A stretch of 33,512 nucleotides of DNA from Kiritimatiellia bacterium (GCA_028681135.1 JAQUJC010000036.1:1-33512), one strand, 5' to 3'. Positions 23,109-31,589 are shown, numbered from the stretch's first letter. A program made the numbers and translations. The notes: a model not told the origin generated them from the sequence alone.

Positions 23109-23648
23109 ATGAAAGTAATTCATTTTTTATTGGGTCTGGTTCTGTATATGGCCGTGGCAGTGGCCGGATTGGCTTTGATGGTCTCGGTGCAACATCCGCC
23201 CTGTCTGCACCTGCCGCTGGAATGGGTCCGGGGCATCCCGCCGTGGGGGCGCGTGCTGCTGGGGGCGGGGGGTATCCTGTATCTGTTTGTGTTTTTACTG
23301 ACCGGCGTAGCGTGGCGCCGGAAACGGTCCTTCGTGAAATTTGAAAATGAGGATGGCACCGTCAGTGTTAGCACCCAAGCGGTGCAGGAATATCTCGATG
23401 GTTTGAAAGATGAATTTGCGGCTGTGGCCTGGCTGAAAACGCAGTTACGTGCGCAGCGCGGGGCGTTGGCCGTGGGGCTGGTTTTGGGGGTCAAGGAGGG
23501 CACCCAGATTCCCGAGCTGTGCAAGCTGATCCAATCCCGCGTGCGCGAAATTTTGCACGAACATCTGGGCACGTGCGATCTGAGCGGTGTGGCGGTCGAA
23601 GTGAATGAAATCCGCTCGCGTAAAAAAACCGCGCCGGACAGCGTGTAG
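23109..23648 (+). CDS. AmaP-like alkaline shock response membrane anchor protein
   Basis: A 179-residue protein with two N-terminal membrane segments (about residues 4-27 and 48-68) and a cytoplasmic domain. After WRRKRS comes FENEDGTVSVSTQAVQEYL and a beta-alpha pattern typical of Asp23/AmaP proteins. In Gram-positive bacteria AmaP anchors Asp23 at the membrane; here no separate asp23 gene is adjacent, so the role in envelope stress is only inferred from the family. A GGAG lies about 8-11 bases upstream of the ATG. gmhA follows after 9 bases, which suggests co-transcription with envelope-sugar genes. Confidence 0.75.
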   Translation: MKVIHFLLGLVLYMAVAVAGLALMVSVQHPPCLHLPLEWVRGIPPWGRVLLGAGGILYLFVFLLTGVAWRRKRSFVKFENEDGTVSVSTQAVQEYLDGLKDEFAAVAWLKTQLRAQRGALAVGLVLGVKEGTQIPELCKLIQSRVREILHEHLGTCDLSGVAVEVNEIRSRKKTAPDSV

Positions 23649-23657
23649 GGCCGCGCC

Positions 23658-24224
23658 ATGGATTGGGACGGATTTGCTGAAGGGCATTTGGATGTCGCGC
23701 ATGAGGTGCTGACCCGGCTGCGCCCGGCCATCGAGGCCGTGGCCGCGGGCATGGTCGAGCGTCTTCGACAGGGGGGCAAGGTGCTGTTGTGCGGCAATGG
23801 CGGCAGTGCCGCCGACGCACAGCATTTTGCAGCCGAATTGGTCAACCGGTTCCAGCGCGAGCGGCGGCCCTATGCGGCTCTGGCGCTCACAACGGATACC
23901 TCGGTGCTGACCTCGATTGCCAATGACTACGCATTCGATCAAATTTTTTCCAAGCAGGTCGAGGCGCTGGCGCGTCCAAACGACATGCTGCTGGCCATTT
24001 CAACCAGCGGCAATGCGGCGAATGTTTGCCGGGCGGTTGAGGCGGCAACAACGGCCGGCCTGTGGACGGTGGCCCTGTGCGGCGGCAAGGGGGGGGGGGT
24101 GTCAGCGCTGGCCGATGAGGTGCTGTGCATCGCGGGCTCGGGCGTGACCGCCCGCATTCAGGAGGGCCATATCATGATCATCCATGCGCTGTGCGAATTG
24201 ATTGAGGAAGCACTGGCAGAATGA
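23658..24224 (+). CDS. gmhA: Phosphoheptose isomerase (sedoheptulose-7-phosphate isomerase)
   Basis: A 188-residue SIS-domain protein. It matches GmhA through LLCGNGGSAADAQHFAAEL, the long DTSVLTSIANDYAFDQIFSKQ segment and AISTSGNAANV (phosphate-binding Ser/Thr loop). A late QEGHIMIIHALCELIE carries the conserved Glu/His pair. The enzyme converts sedoheptulose 7-phosphate to D-glycero-D-manno-heptose 7-phosphate, the first step to the heptose of lipopolysaccharide inner core, so the host probably makes an LPS-like or heptose-containing glycan. A PfkB-family kinase follows after 52 bases. A run of 11 G (24089-24099) encodes part of GGKGGGV and is in frame. Confidence 0.92.
   Translation: MDWDGFAEGHLDVAHEVLTRLRPAIEAVAAGMVERLRQGGKVLLCGNGGSAADAQHFAAELVNRFQRERRPYAALALTTDTSVLTSIANDYAFDQIFSKQVEALARPNDMLLAISTSGNAANVCRAVEAATTAGLWTVALCGGKGGGVSALADEVLCIAGSGVTARIQEGHIMIIHALCELIEEALAE
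24089..24099 (+). repeat. Poly-G tract, 11 G, inside gmhA
   Basis: Eleven G in the codons of Lys-Gly-Gly-Gly-Val. The frame is correct at this length and the downstream GmhA residues are intact. It shows that long G runs here are not confined to disrupted genes. Confidence 0.88.
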
Positions 24225-24276
24225 AAGAAGGGGCGAAATGCAGGGAACGAACTGGAAGAGAAGGAGTACATAAGCC

Positions 24277-25191
24277 ATGAATGCAAAAATAACCCCGGAT
24301 GTTGTTGTGGTCGGGTCGGTGGCGTTTGACAGTGTGGAAACGCCCAAGGCTGCCCATGAAAAGTTGCTGGGCGGGTCCGCCAGCTATACCAGCGTCGCGG
24401 CCTCGCTCTTTGCGCGGACGGGCATGGTGGGGGTGGTGGGGGACGATTTCCCGCAAGAATACGTTGATATCTTCACTCAAGCGGGCGTGGATTTGCAAGG
24501 CTTGCAGTACGAAAAGGGCAAGACGTTCCACTGGAGTGGCGTCTATGAGGATAACATGAACAACCGGCGCACCAACTGCACCGACCTTAACGTGTTTGCC
24601 GATTTTAACCCGGTCATTCCCGAGGCCTACCGCACGAGCCCGTTCCTGTGCCTTGAAAATATCGCCCCGGCCCTACAGGCGCATGTGCTCGATCAAATGC
24701 AGACGCCGAAGTTTACAGTGCTGGATACGATGGACCTGTGGATCAATACGACCCGCGATGACTTGATGAAGGTGATTGCGCGGGTGGACATGCTGACCGT
24801 CAACGAGCACGAGGCCCGGCATCTGACCGGCAAGGGCTCGTTGCTGAAGGCCGCGCGGAAAATTCTCGATATGGGGCCGGACTACGCGTTGATCAAGAAA
24901 GGGGAGCATGGCGCGTTCCTGATGTCGAAGGATGACATTCTGATTGTGCCGGCCTGGCCGCTGATCGAGGTGCTGGACCCTACTGGCGCCGGGGACACAT
25001 TTGCAGGCGGGCTCATCGGGACGCTGGCGGCCCTGGGCGAGGTGACTCGGGCCAATCTCCACCAGGCCCTGCTCAATGCGACCGTCACCGCCGCGTATAC
25101 CTGTGAGGACTTCAGTGTGGATGGCCTGCGCCATATCACCCGCGCTCAACTCGACGAGCGCGCGGATGAATTTCGCCGCATGATGCCGTAA
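24277..25191 (+). CDS. PfkB-family sugar kinase
   Basis: A 304-residue ribokinase-fold kinase. The N-terminal glycine-rich substrate region is KLLGGSASYTSVAASLF, and the catalytic/anion-hole motif is DPTGAGDTFAGGLIG with Asp as the general base. VNEHEARHLTGKG is the usual mid-domain signature. Substrate cannot be named from sequence; many close relatives are annotated only as sugar kinase. Its position after gmhA raises the possibility of heptose-7-phosphate phosphorylation (the HldE kinase step), but there is no fused or adjacent nucleotidyltransferase. AAGGAG is upstream of the ATG at a somewhat long distance. Confidence 0.88.
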   Translation: MNAKITPDVVVVGSVAFDSVETPKAAHEKLLGGSASYTSVAASLFARTGMVGVVGDDFPQEYVDIFTQAGVDLQGLQYEKGKTFHWSGVYEDNMNNRRTNCTDLNVFADFNPVIPEAYRTSPFLCLENIAPALQAHVLDQMQTPKFTVLDTMDLWINTTRDDLMKVIARVDMLTVNEHEARHLTGKGSLLKAARKILDMGPDYALIKKGEHGAFLMSKDDILIVPAWPLIEVLDPTGAGDTFAGGLIGTLAALGEVTRANLHQALLNATVTAAYTCEDFSVDGLRHITRAQLDERADEFRRMMP

Positions 25192-25219
25192 GGCAGAGGC
25201 CGCACCACAGAGAGACGGA

Positions 25220-26848
25220 TTATCCGCTGAACCCCTGGGGGATGCGGTAGAGGCCGCCGGAGGCCGTGACCAGGTCCTCCAGAGAATGAGCCGGCAGCAG
25301 GTCTGGCGTTGCCATAGCCGGATCAATGCCCAAGTCGGCGACCGTTTTCACGATACCCGCGGACCGTAACGCGTCCTGAGTGGCGGCTGAGCTGGTGGCA
25401 CCCACGGGGGTGTCGCCGGCCACTGCGGCAACGGCTTGCTGGCGCGTGGCCAGATCGGGGCACTTGTCCAGATAGGCAATGCCCTGTTCAGTGACAATGT
25501 GGGTGACCTGATCGCCGGCAATCATGATGGGCGGCTCGGCAAAAACCCCATTCCGATGCAGTTGTTGGGCGTCGAGTTCCTCGATAAATACCGGGATGTC
25601 CCGTTTCTCGGTGCGGGTGGGGGTCATCTGGACGACCAGCTTGCGTCCCTGGAAGACGTCTTCGCGGAGGCCGCCGGCCGCAGTCGTGGCGGGCGAGTTA
25701 TGACGGCGGCCGGGGGGAGTGCCGCCCAGATTGGGCGCGCCGCCAAAGCCCGCTATCATGCCCTTGATCGCCGTGGACGAATTACCGAAGCGATCGATCT
25801 GCAGCGTGGCGCCGATGAACAGGTCGATGGCATACAGACCGGCAATGTGCGCAAAACACCGATTGGAGCGCATGGTCCCGTCGGGGCCAACGGCAAAGAT
25901 GTCGGGGCGCGCGCAGACATATTCTTCCATGCCTGGCTCGCCGCCAAAGGCATAGATGTGCTCGACAAAGCCGGCTTCAATGGCGGGGATCAGGGTGGGG
26001 TGGGGATTGAGTACCCAGCGCGTGGCGATTTCGCCCTTGAGGCCAAGTTGGGCCCCATAGGTGGGCAGGAGCAGCTCGATGGCGGCGGTGGCATAGCCGA
26101 GGCCGTGGTTGAGGGCTTGCACGCCGTAGGGCTGGTAGATGCCCTTCAGGGTCATCATGGCCATCAGAATTTGCTGGTTGGTGATCCGGGCGGGATTGCG
26201 AGTAAAGAGCGGTTGTAGGTGGTAGTCCTCTTCCGTGATCACGATGAAATCCACCCACGAGGCAGGGATGTCAACGCGCGGCAGGCGGTCGAGCTTTTGC
26301 CGGGCCTGGACAATCACAACGCCCATTTTGAAGCGGGTGGCTTCGGCGATGACGGGCGAGTCCTCGGTGTTGGCTCCGGTGTAGATATTGCCGTCCGCGT
26401 CGCAGGCGTCGGCGGCAAGGATAGCGACCTGCGGATAGAGATCCACGAAATAGCGTCCGTAGAGTTCCAAATAGGTGTGAATGGCGCCAATTCGAACCTG
26501 ATTCGTCGCGGCGAGCTGATAGAGGGCCTTGGACTGCGGCCCGGAGTAGGCAAAGTCGAGGCGGTTGGCGATACCGCGGCGGAACAGCTCGAGGTGCTCG
26601 TCCAGGACGAGGGTGGATTGAACCATGTGCAGATGGTTGACATCCGCCGGATTGAGCTTGGCCATTTCCCGTGCGAAAAAGTCCGCCTGTTTCTGGTTAT
26701 TGCCCTCAATGCAGACGCGATCGCCCGAGCGCACAACGGCTTGCAGCAGAGCTAGCGCATCGGACGTGGCCACCACTTTACCGGATGCGAGGGGGGCGGC
26801 GGCTGTCAGGCGCTCAAGATACTGGTTGCGTAGATGGTCAAATGTCAT
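25220..26848 (-). CDS. mdcA: Malonate decarboxylase subunit alpha (acetyl-ACP:malonate ACP transferase)
   Basis: A 542-residue protein matching MdcA from end to end. Diagnostic segments are ICIEGNNQKQADFF-like (VCIEGNNQKQADFF), CARPDIFAVGPDGTMRSNR, LFIGATLQIDRFGNSSTAI and IAGFGGAPNLGGT. In malonate decarboxylase this subunit moves the ACP-bound acetyl/malonyl group between acids, while MdcD/MdcE decarboxylate and MdcC is the ACP. None of those partners is in the window, so this is either a detached subunit or a stand-alone CoA/ACP transferase. AAGGAT about 8 bases upstream supports the start. It lies 67 bases downstream of acnA on the same strand and may be co-transcribed. It faces the PfkB gene tail-to-tail. 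Confidence 0.88.
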   Translation of the reverse strand: MTFDHLRNQYLERLTAAAPLASGKVVATSDALALLQAVVRSGDRVCIEGNNQKQADFFAREMAKLNPADVNHLHMVQSTLVLDEHLELFRRGIANRLDFAYSGPQSKALYQLAATNQVRIGAIHTYLELYGRYFVDLYPQVAILAADACDADGNIYTGANTEDSPVIAEATRFKMGVVIVQARQKLDRLPRVDIPASWVDFIVITEEDYHLQPLFTRNPARITNQQILMAMMTLKGIYQPYGVQALNHGLGYATAAIELLLPTYGAQLGLKGEIATRWVLNPHPTLIPAIEAGFVEHIYAFGGEPGMEEYVCARPDIFAVGPDGTMRSNRCFAHIAGLYAIDLFIGATLQIDRFGNSSTAIKGMIAGFGGAPNLGGTPPGRRHNSPATTAAGGLREDVFQGRKLVVQMTPTRTEKRDIPVFIEELDAQQLHRNGVFAEPPIMIAGDQVTHIVTEQGIAYLDKCPDLATRQQAVAAVAGDTPVGATSSAATQDALRSAGIVKTVADLGIDPAMATPDLLPAHSLEDLVTASGGLYRIPQGFSG

Positions 26849-26915
26849 GGTGGGTATCCTTGTTATGTCACGCTATAGGTCTAGCTGATATCGGGGAAAG
26901 AACCAATGGCGAAGC

Positions 26916-29594
26916 TCAGGGGGCCAGCAGATGATTCAGGACGTAGGGGAGGATGCCGCCGGCGAGGTAGTAGTCGATCTCGATGGGGGTGTCGATGCGA
27001 TTGCGGAGTGTGAAACAGATGTCGGTGCCATCGGATTTGGTGGCGATGGCGTCGTGGGTTCCATTGGGCTGGAGGGTGCCCGCGCATTGGATAGACAGCG
27101 TCTCGGTGCCATCGAGGCCAAGGGAGTCCGCCGTCTGGCCATCGGTAAACTCAAAGGGCATGATGCCCATTTCGACCAGATTGGAGCGGTGGATGCGCTC
27201 GAAGCTCACGGCGATGATGGCGCGGACACCGAGAAGCAGCGGGCCCTTGGCGGCCCAGTCGCGGGAACTGCCGGCGCCATACAGCTTGCCGGCGATCACG
27301 ACGACTGGGACCTGGGCGTGCTGATAGGCCTGGGCGGCATCGAACAGGCTCATTTCTTTGCCGGAGGGGTGGAGCGTGGTCCAGCCGCCTTCGCGAGAGG
27401 CCATGCGGTTGCGCAGGCGGACATTGGCAAACGTGCCGCGCATCATGACTTCATGGTTGCCGCGGCGTGAACCGTAGGAGTTGAAGTGTTGCGGCTGGAC
27501 CCCATGCTCCAGCAGATAGCGCGCGGCGGGGGACTCTTTAGCGATGCTGCCGGCGGGCGAAATGTGGTCGGTGGTGATAAAGTCGCCGAACAGCCCCAGA
27601 ACGCGGGCACCCGACATGTCGGGTGACGGCGTGGCGACGGACAGGAAGGGGGCCTCACGGATGTACGTGGAATCGGGATGCCAGTCAAACACGGGGGCAT
27701 CAGTGACCTGGATTTGGTTCCACTCCGGGGTGTATTGATTAAGGTCGCTATAGGCAGCGGCATAGAGAGTGGGATCGTTGGCCTGCGCGAGCAGGGTGTC
27801 GATGGCGGCGGGCGATGGCCAGAGGTCACGGAGGAAAACGGGTTGCCCGTCGTGGCCGGTGCCGATGGGGTCGTGATCGAGGTCGATATCAACACGTCCG
27901 GCGAGGGCGAAGGCGACCACGAGGGGGGGGGAGCACAAATAGTTGGCTTTGCAATGGGGATGCACGCGGCCCTCGAAGTTGCGGTTGCCGGAGAGCACGG
28001 CGGCGGCGACCAGGTCTTGGTCGCAAATGGCCTGGGCGATGTCGTCGCGCAAGGGGCCGCTATTGCCGATGCAGGTGCCGCAGCCGTAGGCCGCGACGCT
28101 GAAACCGAGTTGTTCGAGGGCGGCGAGGAGGCCGGTATTGGTGAGATAGGCCGTCACAACGCGTGAGCCGGGGATGAGAGAGGTCTTGACGTAAGGCGGT
28201 ACGCTGAGACCGCGAGCCACCGCATTTTGGGCGAGTAGGCCGGCCGCGAGCAGCAACACGGGATTGGAGGTATTGGTGCAGGAGGTGATGGAGGCAATCG
28301 CGATGGAGCCGTGGCGCATGGCGGAGCCATCCGGCAGGGGTGCGGTGGTGTCCAGGCGGTCGGCTGGGAGACCGAACCCGCCCGCATCGGGTGCGGCGGA
28401 CAGGGCGTCGAGGAAACGCTGTTTGATCTCGCCGACCGGCTGATGGTCGTGGGGCTTCTTGGGGCCGGCGATGGACGCGGTCACGGTGCCGAGGTCCAGT
28501 TCGATTACGCGCGAGTAGAGCGGATCGGGAGAAGTAGGGTCCAGGAAGAGCCCCTGGAGCCGTGCATAGCGTTCGACAAGGGCGCAGTGGGATGCGGAGC
28601 GCCCGGTCATGCGCAAGTAGGCGATGCTTTCGGCATCCATGGGGAAAAAGCCGGTGGTGGCACCATATTCCGGGGCCATGTTGGCGAGAACGGAGCGGTC
28701 GGCCAAAGAGAGGCTGGCGATGCCGGAACCAAAATATTCGACGAACTGTCCGACTACATTTTTCTGTCGCAGGAGCTGGGTCACGACGAGGACGAGGTCG
28801 GTGGCGGTGACGCCGGGACGAAGCGCACCGGTGAGGCGCACGCCGGTGACAACGGGGGGGAGCAAGGTGATGGGCTGGCCCAGCATGGCGGCCTCGGCTT
28901 CAATGCCGCCGACGCCCCAGCCGAGGACGCCCAGGCCGTTAATCATGGTGGTATGAGAATCGGTGCCGACCAGGGTGTCGGGATAGGCCAGGAGGGAGCC
29001 GTCGGGCTGCGGTTCGGCATGGATGCCGGCGGCCAGGAATTCCAGGTTGATCTGATGGCAGATGCCGACACCGGGGGGCACGATGCGCAACTTTTTAAAG
29101 GTCTGCTGGCCCCAGCGGAGGAATTCGTAGCGCTCGTGATTGCGGTCAAATTCGATTTTCATGTTTCGGGCCGGGGCATCGGGCATCGCCGCGCAATCGA
29201 TTTGAACGGAATGGTCCACGACCAGGTCGACCGGGACCAGGGGTTCGATCAGGCCGGGGTCGCCGCCGCGGCGGACAACCTCCGAGCGCAGGGCAGCCAG
29301 ATCGACGACGCAGGGGACGCCGGTGAAGTCTTGCAGGAGCACTCGCGAGGGCAGGTAGGGGAATTCCCCGGCGGCGGCGGCATCCGGCTGCCAGCGGGCA
29401 AGGGCTTCTGCGTGCTGCCATTGGTAGGCCGGGTGAGATTGGTTGCGCAGAACGGATTCGAGCAGGATGCGCAGGATATACGGCAATTGCGAAATGGGGG
29501 CCCCGCGCAGGGGTTCGGCCTCGGCCAGGCTGTAATAAGATACGGTTTGGCCATCGTGCGAGAAAGTCTTCAGTGTCGAAATGGGTTGGCTCAT
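26916..29594 (-). CDS. acnA: Aconitate hydratase A
   Basis: An 892-residue aconitase of the AcnA/IRP type, the usual length. It isomerises citrate to isocitrate in the TCA cycle with a 4Fe-4S cluster. Cluster ligands are visible in ITSCTNTSNP and YGCGTCIGNSGPL, and other family marks are LVGTDSHTTMINGLGVLGWGVGG, YLLEHGVQPQHFNSYGSRRGNH and AGKLYGAGSSRDWAAKGP (swivel domain). The start at 29594 (MSQPISTLK) has AGGAG 7 bases upstream, so the upstream in-frame start at 29618 is rejected. A run of 9 G at 27923 is in frame. The ferritin gene upstream is closed by a strong terminator, so acnA probably has its own promoter. Confidence 0.95.
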   Translation of the reverse strand: MSQPISTLKTFSHDGQTVSYYSLAEAEPLRGAPISQLPYILRILLESVLRNQSHPAYQWQHAEALARWQPDAAAAGEFPYLPSRVLLQDFTGVPCVVDLAALRSEVVRRGGDPGLIEPLVPVDLVVDHSVQIDCAAMPDAPARNMKIEFDRNHERYEFLRWGQQTFKKLRIVPPGVGICHQINLEFLAAGIHAEPQPDGSLLAYPDTLVGTDSHTTMINGLGVLGWGVGGIEAEAAMLGQPITLLPPVVTGVRLTGALRPGVTATDLVLVVTQLLRQKNVVGQFVEYFGSGIASLSLADRSVLANMAPEYGATTGFFPMDAESIAYLRMTGRSASHCALVERYARLQGLFLDPTSPDPLYSRVIELDLGTVTASIAGPKKPHDHQPVGEIKQRFLDALSAAPDAGGFGLPADRLDTTAPLPDGSAMRHGSIAIASITSCTNTSNPVLLLAAGLLAQNAVARGLSVPPYVKTSLIPGSRVVTAYLTNTGLLAALEQLGFSVAAYGCGTCIGNSGPLRDDIAQAICDQDLVAAAVLSGNRNFEGRVHPHCKANYLCSPPLVVAFALAGRVDIDLDHDPIGTGHDGQPVFLRDLWPSPAAIDTLLAQANDPTLYAAAYSDLNQYTPEWNQIQVTDAPVFDWHPDSTYIREAPFLSVATPSPDMSGARVLGLFGDFITTDHISPAGSIAKESPAARYLLEHGVQPQHFNSYGSRRGNHEVMMRGTFANVRLRNRMASREGGWTTLHPSGKEMSLFDAAQAYQHAQVPVVVIAGKLYGAGSSRDWAAKGPLLLGVRAIIAVSFERIHRSNLVEMGIMPFEFTDGQTADSLGLDGTETLSIQCAGTLQPNGTHDAIATKSDGTDICFTLRNRIDTPIEIDYYLAGGILPYVLNHLLAP

Positions 29595-29665
29595 GTGCGG
29601 CTCCTGTTGCAATGACAAGGCACTATACGGATTGAGGTCTCATCGGGCAATTCACATTCCGGCCC

Positions 29666-29677
29666 GGGGGGGGGGGG
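29666..29677 (+). repeat. Poly-G tract, 12 G, between acnA and the ferritin terminator
   Basis: Twelve G directly followed by ACA and eight more A. It lies in the 134-base gap upstream of acnA, about 70 bases before its start. In a promoter region, changes in length could alter spacing and expression; no -10 or -35 could be fixed with confidence. Confidence 0.88.
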
Positions 29678-29679
29678 AC

Positions 29680-29712
29680 AAAAAAAAAGGCGGGAGGCGA
29701 TTGCCTCCCGCC
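29680..29712 (-). terminator. Rho-independent terminator of the ferritin gene
   Basis: On the minus strand, a perfect 10-bp GC-rich stem (GGCGGGAGGC / GCCTCCCGCC, plus-strand arms 29689-29698 and 29703-29712) with a 4-base loop is followed by nine T. It begins 17 bases after the ferritin stop. This is the clearest intrinsic terminator in the window and separates ferritin from acnA. Confidence 0.95.
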
Positions 29713-29728
29713 GCGAAGGTGCTCCGAA

Positions 29729-30223
29729 TTAATCTTCTTGGCGTTTGCCAAATTGGCGATCCAGCATATAGGTGCCATTGGCGGAATCGCCGACATGCTG
29801 GAGGGCGCTGATGGCGTCGTTGCAACTGGCTTCCTCCTCGACCTGTTCATCAATGAACCACCTGAGCATGCTCTGGGTGGCATAGTCTTTTTCCTCGATG
29901 GCGAGGGTGTAGAGATCGTTGATCCAGGCGGTGACCTTCTTTTCGTGCAACAGGGCATCTTCGAACATGTCCAAAATGCCTTTCCAGTCTGTTTGGGGGG
30001 CGTCCAGGGCGTCCAGCACGACCTTGTGGCCCTGGTCCTGGAGATATTTGGAGAATTTCAGGGCATGTTCCTGTTCCTCCTGGAACTGGAGCGTCATCCA
30101 ATGGGCGGTGCCGTTAAAGCCCTTCTCGGTGGCATCGTTGGCCATGGCGAGATACAAAAAAGCTGCGAAGAATTCACGGTTGATCTGCTCGTTGATCGCC
30201 TGGGCCATTTTAGTACTGATCAT
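29729..30223 (-). CDS. ftnA: Ferritin (non-haem iron storage protein)
   Basis: A 164-residue four-helix-bundle ferritin of the bacterial FtnA type, which oxidises Fe2+ and stores iron in a 24-mer shell. Ferroxidase-centre residues are present in INREFFAAFLYLAM, WMTLQFQEEQEHALKF and RWFIDEQVEEEA. Length is standard. AGGAG 8 bases upstream supports the ATG at 30223. It is transcribed alone, with a perfect hairpin-T9 terminator after the stop and a divergent 195-base intergenic region shared with tgt. Iron control (Fur or another regulator) is plausible, but I see no Fur box that I can defend. Confidence 0.95.
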   Translation of the reverse strand: MISTKMAQAINEQINREFFAAFLYLAMANDATEKGFNGTAHWMTLQFQEEQEHALKFSKYLQDQGHKVVLDALDAPQTDWKGILDMFEDALLHEKKVTAWINDLYTLAIEEKDYATQSMLRWFIDEQVEEEASCNDAISALQHVGDSANGTYMLDRQFGKRQED

Positions 30224-30294
30224 CGTGGGGACTCCTGGGGTTGTTTTCTATCAGGTTGTGGCAGAGAGCCGTCGGCCTCCGCCATTTTGTTTGG

Positions 30295-30340
30295 TGGTAC
30301 GTTACCATGCGTGCGGGAGAATGTCATGCGGTCCCCGCAT
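30295..30340. promoter_or_regulatory. Two short inverted repeats in the ferritin-tgt divergent region
   Basis: TGGTA-CGT-TACCA (30295-30307) and ATGCGG-TCC-CCGCAT (30326-30340) lie 19 bases apart in the middle of the 195-base gap. Either could be an operator half-site pair for a dimeric regulator, or a hairpin. The gap also holds runs of 9 G (30362-30370) and 7 G (30393-30399) close to tgt. No clear -35/-10 pair was found for either gene. Confidence 0.3.
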
Positions 30341-30418
30341 CATTTTCATTTTCCTGTTCCTGGGGGGGGGCGCAGAAATCTCGACATTGGACGGGGGGGC
30401 GGGTAGAGTGCCGCCCTT

Positions 30419-31570
30419 ATGCCTGACATCGGCACATTCGAGATTTTGCATGAAGATTCGGCGACGAAGGCCCGCCTGGGGCGTCTGTGGACGGCGCATG
30501 GGCCGGTGGAGACACCGGTGTTCATGCCGGTCGGCACCCAGGCCACGGTCAAATCCATGGCACCATGGGAGTTGGAGTCGCTGTCATGCGACATTCTGCT
30601 GGGCAACACCTATCACCTGAATATCCGGCCGGGCATGGAGGTGATCGAGGCCCTGGGGGGGCTGCACGCGTTTCAGGATTGGAAGCGGGCCATCTTAACC
30701 GACAGCGGGGGCTACCAGGTCTTCAGTTTGACGCATTTGCGGGAAATGACACCCGACGGGGTCTGGTTCCGCTCGCATGTGGATGGCTCTAAAATGTTTA
30801 TGGGGCCCAAGGAAAGCATGGCGATTCAGCGGACGCTGGCGTCGGACATCGCGATGGTGTTTGATGAGTGTCCGCCGTGCCCCTGCACGCCGGAATACGC
30901 TTGCCAAGCGGTAGAGCGCACCCTATCGTGGGCGGCCAAATGTGCCCAACAGCCCCGGGCTCCGGGGCAGTTGGTGTTTGGCATTGTTCAGGGCGGCGTC
31001 CACCCGGAGTTGCGGGAGCGCTGCGCCGCAGGTTTGCTGAAGCTGGGCGCGTTCGATGGGTATGCCATCGGAGGCGTGAGCGTGGGCGAGCCGGAGGAGC
31101 TGATTATGCCGGGCGTGCGCATGACGGTGGACCTGCTGCCGAAGGAGCGTCCGCGGTACCTGATGGGCGTCGGCCAGTTTTGGCAGATGGCCGAATCGGT
31201 GGCGTTGGGCGTGGATATGTTCGACTGCGTGATGCCCACGCGGCTGGCGCGCCATGGGACGGTCTTCACCCGCCAGGGCCGCTATTCGGTGCGCTCAGCG
31301 GTGAACCGCCTCGATGAGCGTCCGCTGGAGGAGGGCTGTACGTGCCCGGCGTGCCAACGCTTCAGCCGGGGCTATGTGCGGCACCTGCTCAACGTGGGCG
31401 AGATCCTCGGGGTCCGCTTGACGGCCTTGCACAATATGCAGGCCTATTTTGATTTTATTGCCCGGATGCGTGACAGTATCCGGGAGGGACAATTCGAAGC
31501 GTTCCGCACGGAAACGGCCCGGGTCTATGGGCCGGATGCAGCGGGACCGGGCGCCGCGGCCGGAGCTTAG
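30419..31570 (+). CDS. tgt: tRNA-guanine transglycosylase (queuine tRNA-ribosyltransferase)
   Basis: A 383-residue TIM-barrel enzyme that exchanges G34 of GUN-anticodon tRNAs for preQ1. The catalytic aspartates are in LTDSGGYQVFSL and DMFDCVMPTRLARHGT, and the Zn site is CTCPACQRF plus a later His (LTALHNMQ). GNTYHL and VFGIVQGGVHPELR are also typical. Length is normal. No strong ribosome-binding site precedes the ATG at 30419, which lies just after two G runs. yajC and secD follow, the order found in many bacteria. Confidence 0.96.
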   Translation: MPDIGTFEILHEDSATKARLGRLWTAHGPVETPVFMPVGTQATVKSMAPWELESLSCDILLGNTYHLNIRPGMEVIEALGGLHAFQDWKRAILTDSGGYQVFSLTHLREMTPDGVWFRSHVDGSKMFMGPKESMAIQRTLASDIAMVFDECPPCPCTPEYACQAVERTLSWAAKCAQQPRAPGQLVFGIVQGGVHPELRERCAAGLLKLGAFDGYAIGGVSVGEPEELIMPGVRMTVDLLPKERPRYLMGVGQFWQMAESVALGVDMFDCVMPTRLARHGTVFTRQGRYSVRSAVNRLDERPLEEGCTCPACQRFSRGYVRHLLNVGEILGVRLTALHNMQAYFDFIARMRDSIREGQFEAFRTETARVYGPDAAGPGAAAGA

Positions 31571-31589
31571 CGGCAAAGAGGAGAATGAC

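Noticed and set aside
22958..23110. N-terminal extension of the aspartic-protease lipoprotein to a start at 23110
   Set aside because: It would overlap the start of the divergent AmaP-like gene and bury the lipoprotein signal sequence more than 80 residues from the N-terminus.
25436..26218. Plus-strand open frame of 260 codons opposite mdcA
   Set aside because: mdcA matches its family from end to end; the antisense product has no recognisable motif.
28311..29615. Plus-strand open frame of 434 codons opposite acnA
   Set aside because: acnA is a full-length aconitase with Fe-S motifs; the opposite frame is Gly/Ala-rich antisense.
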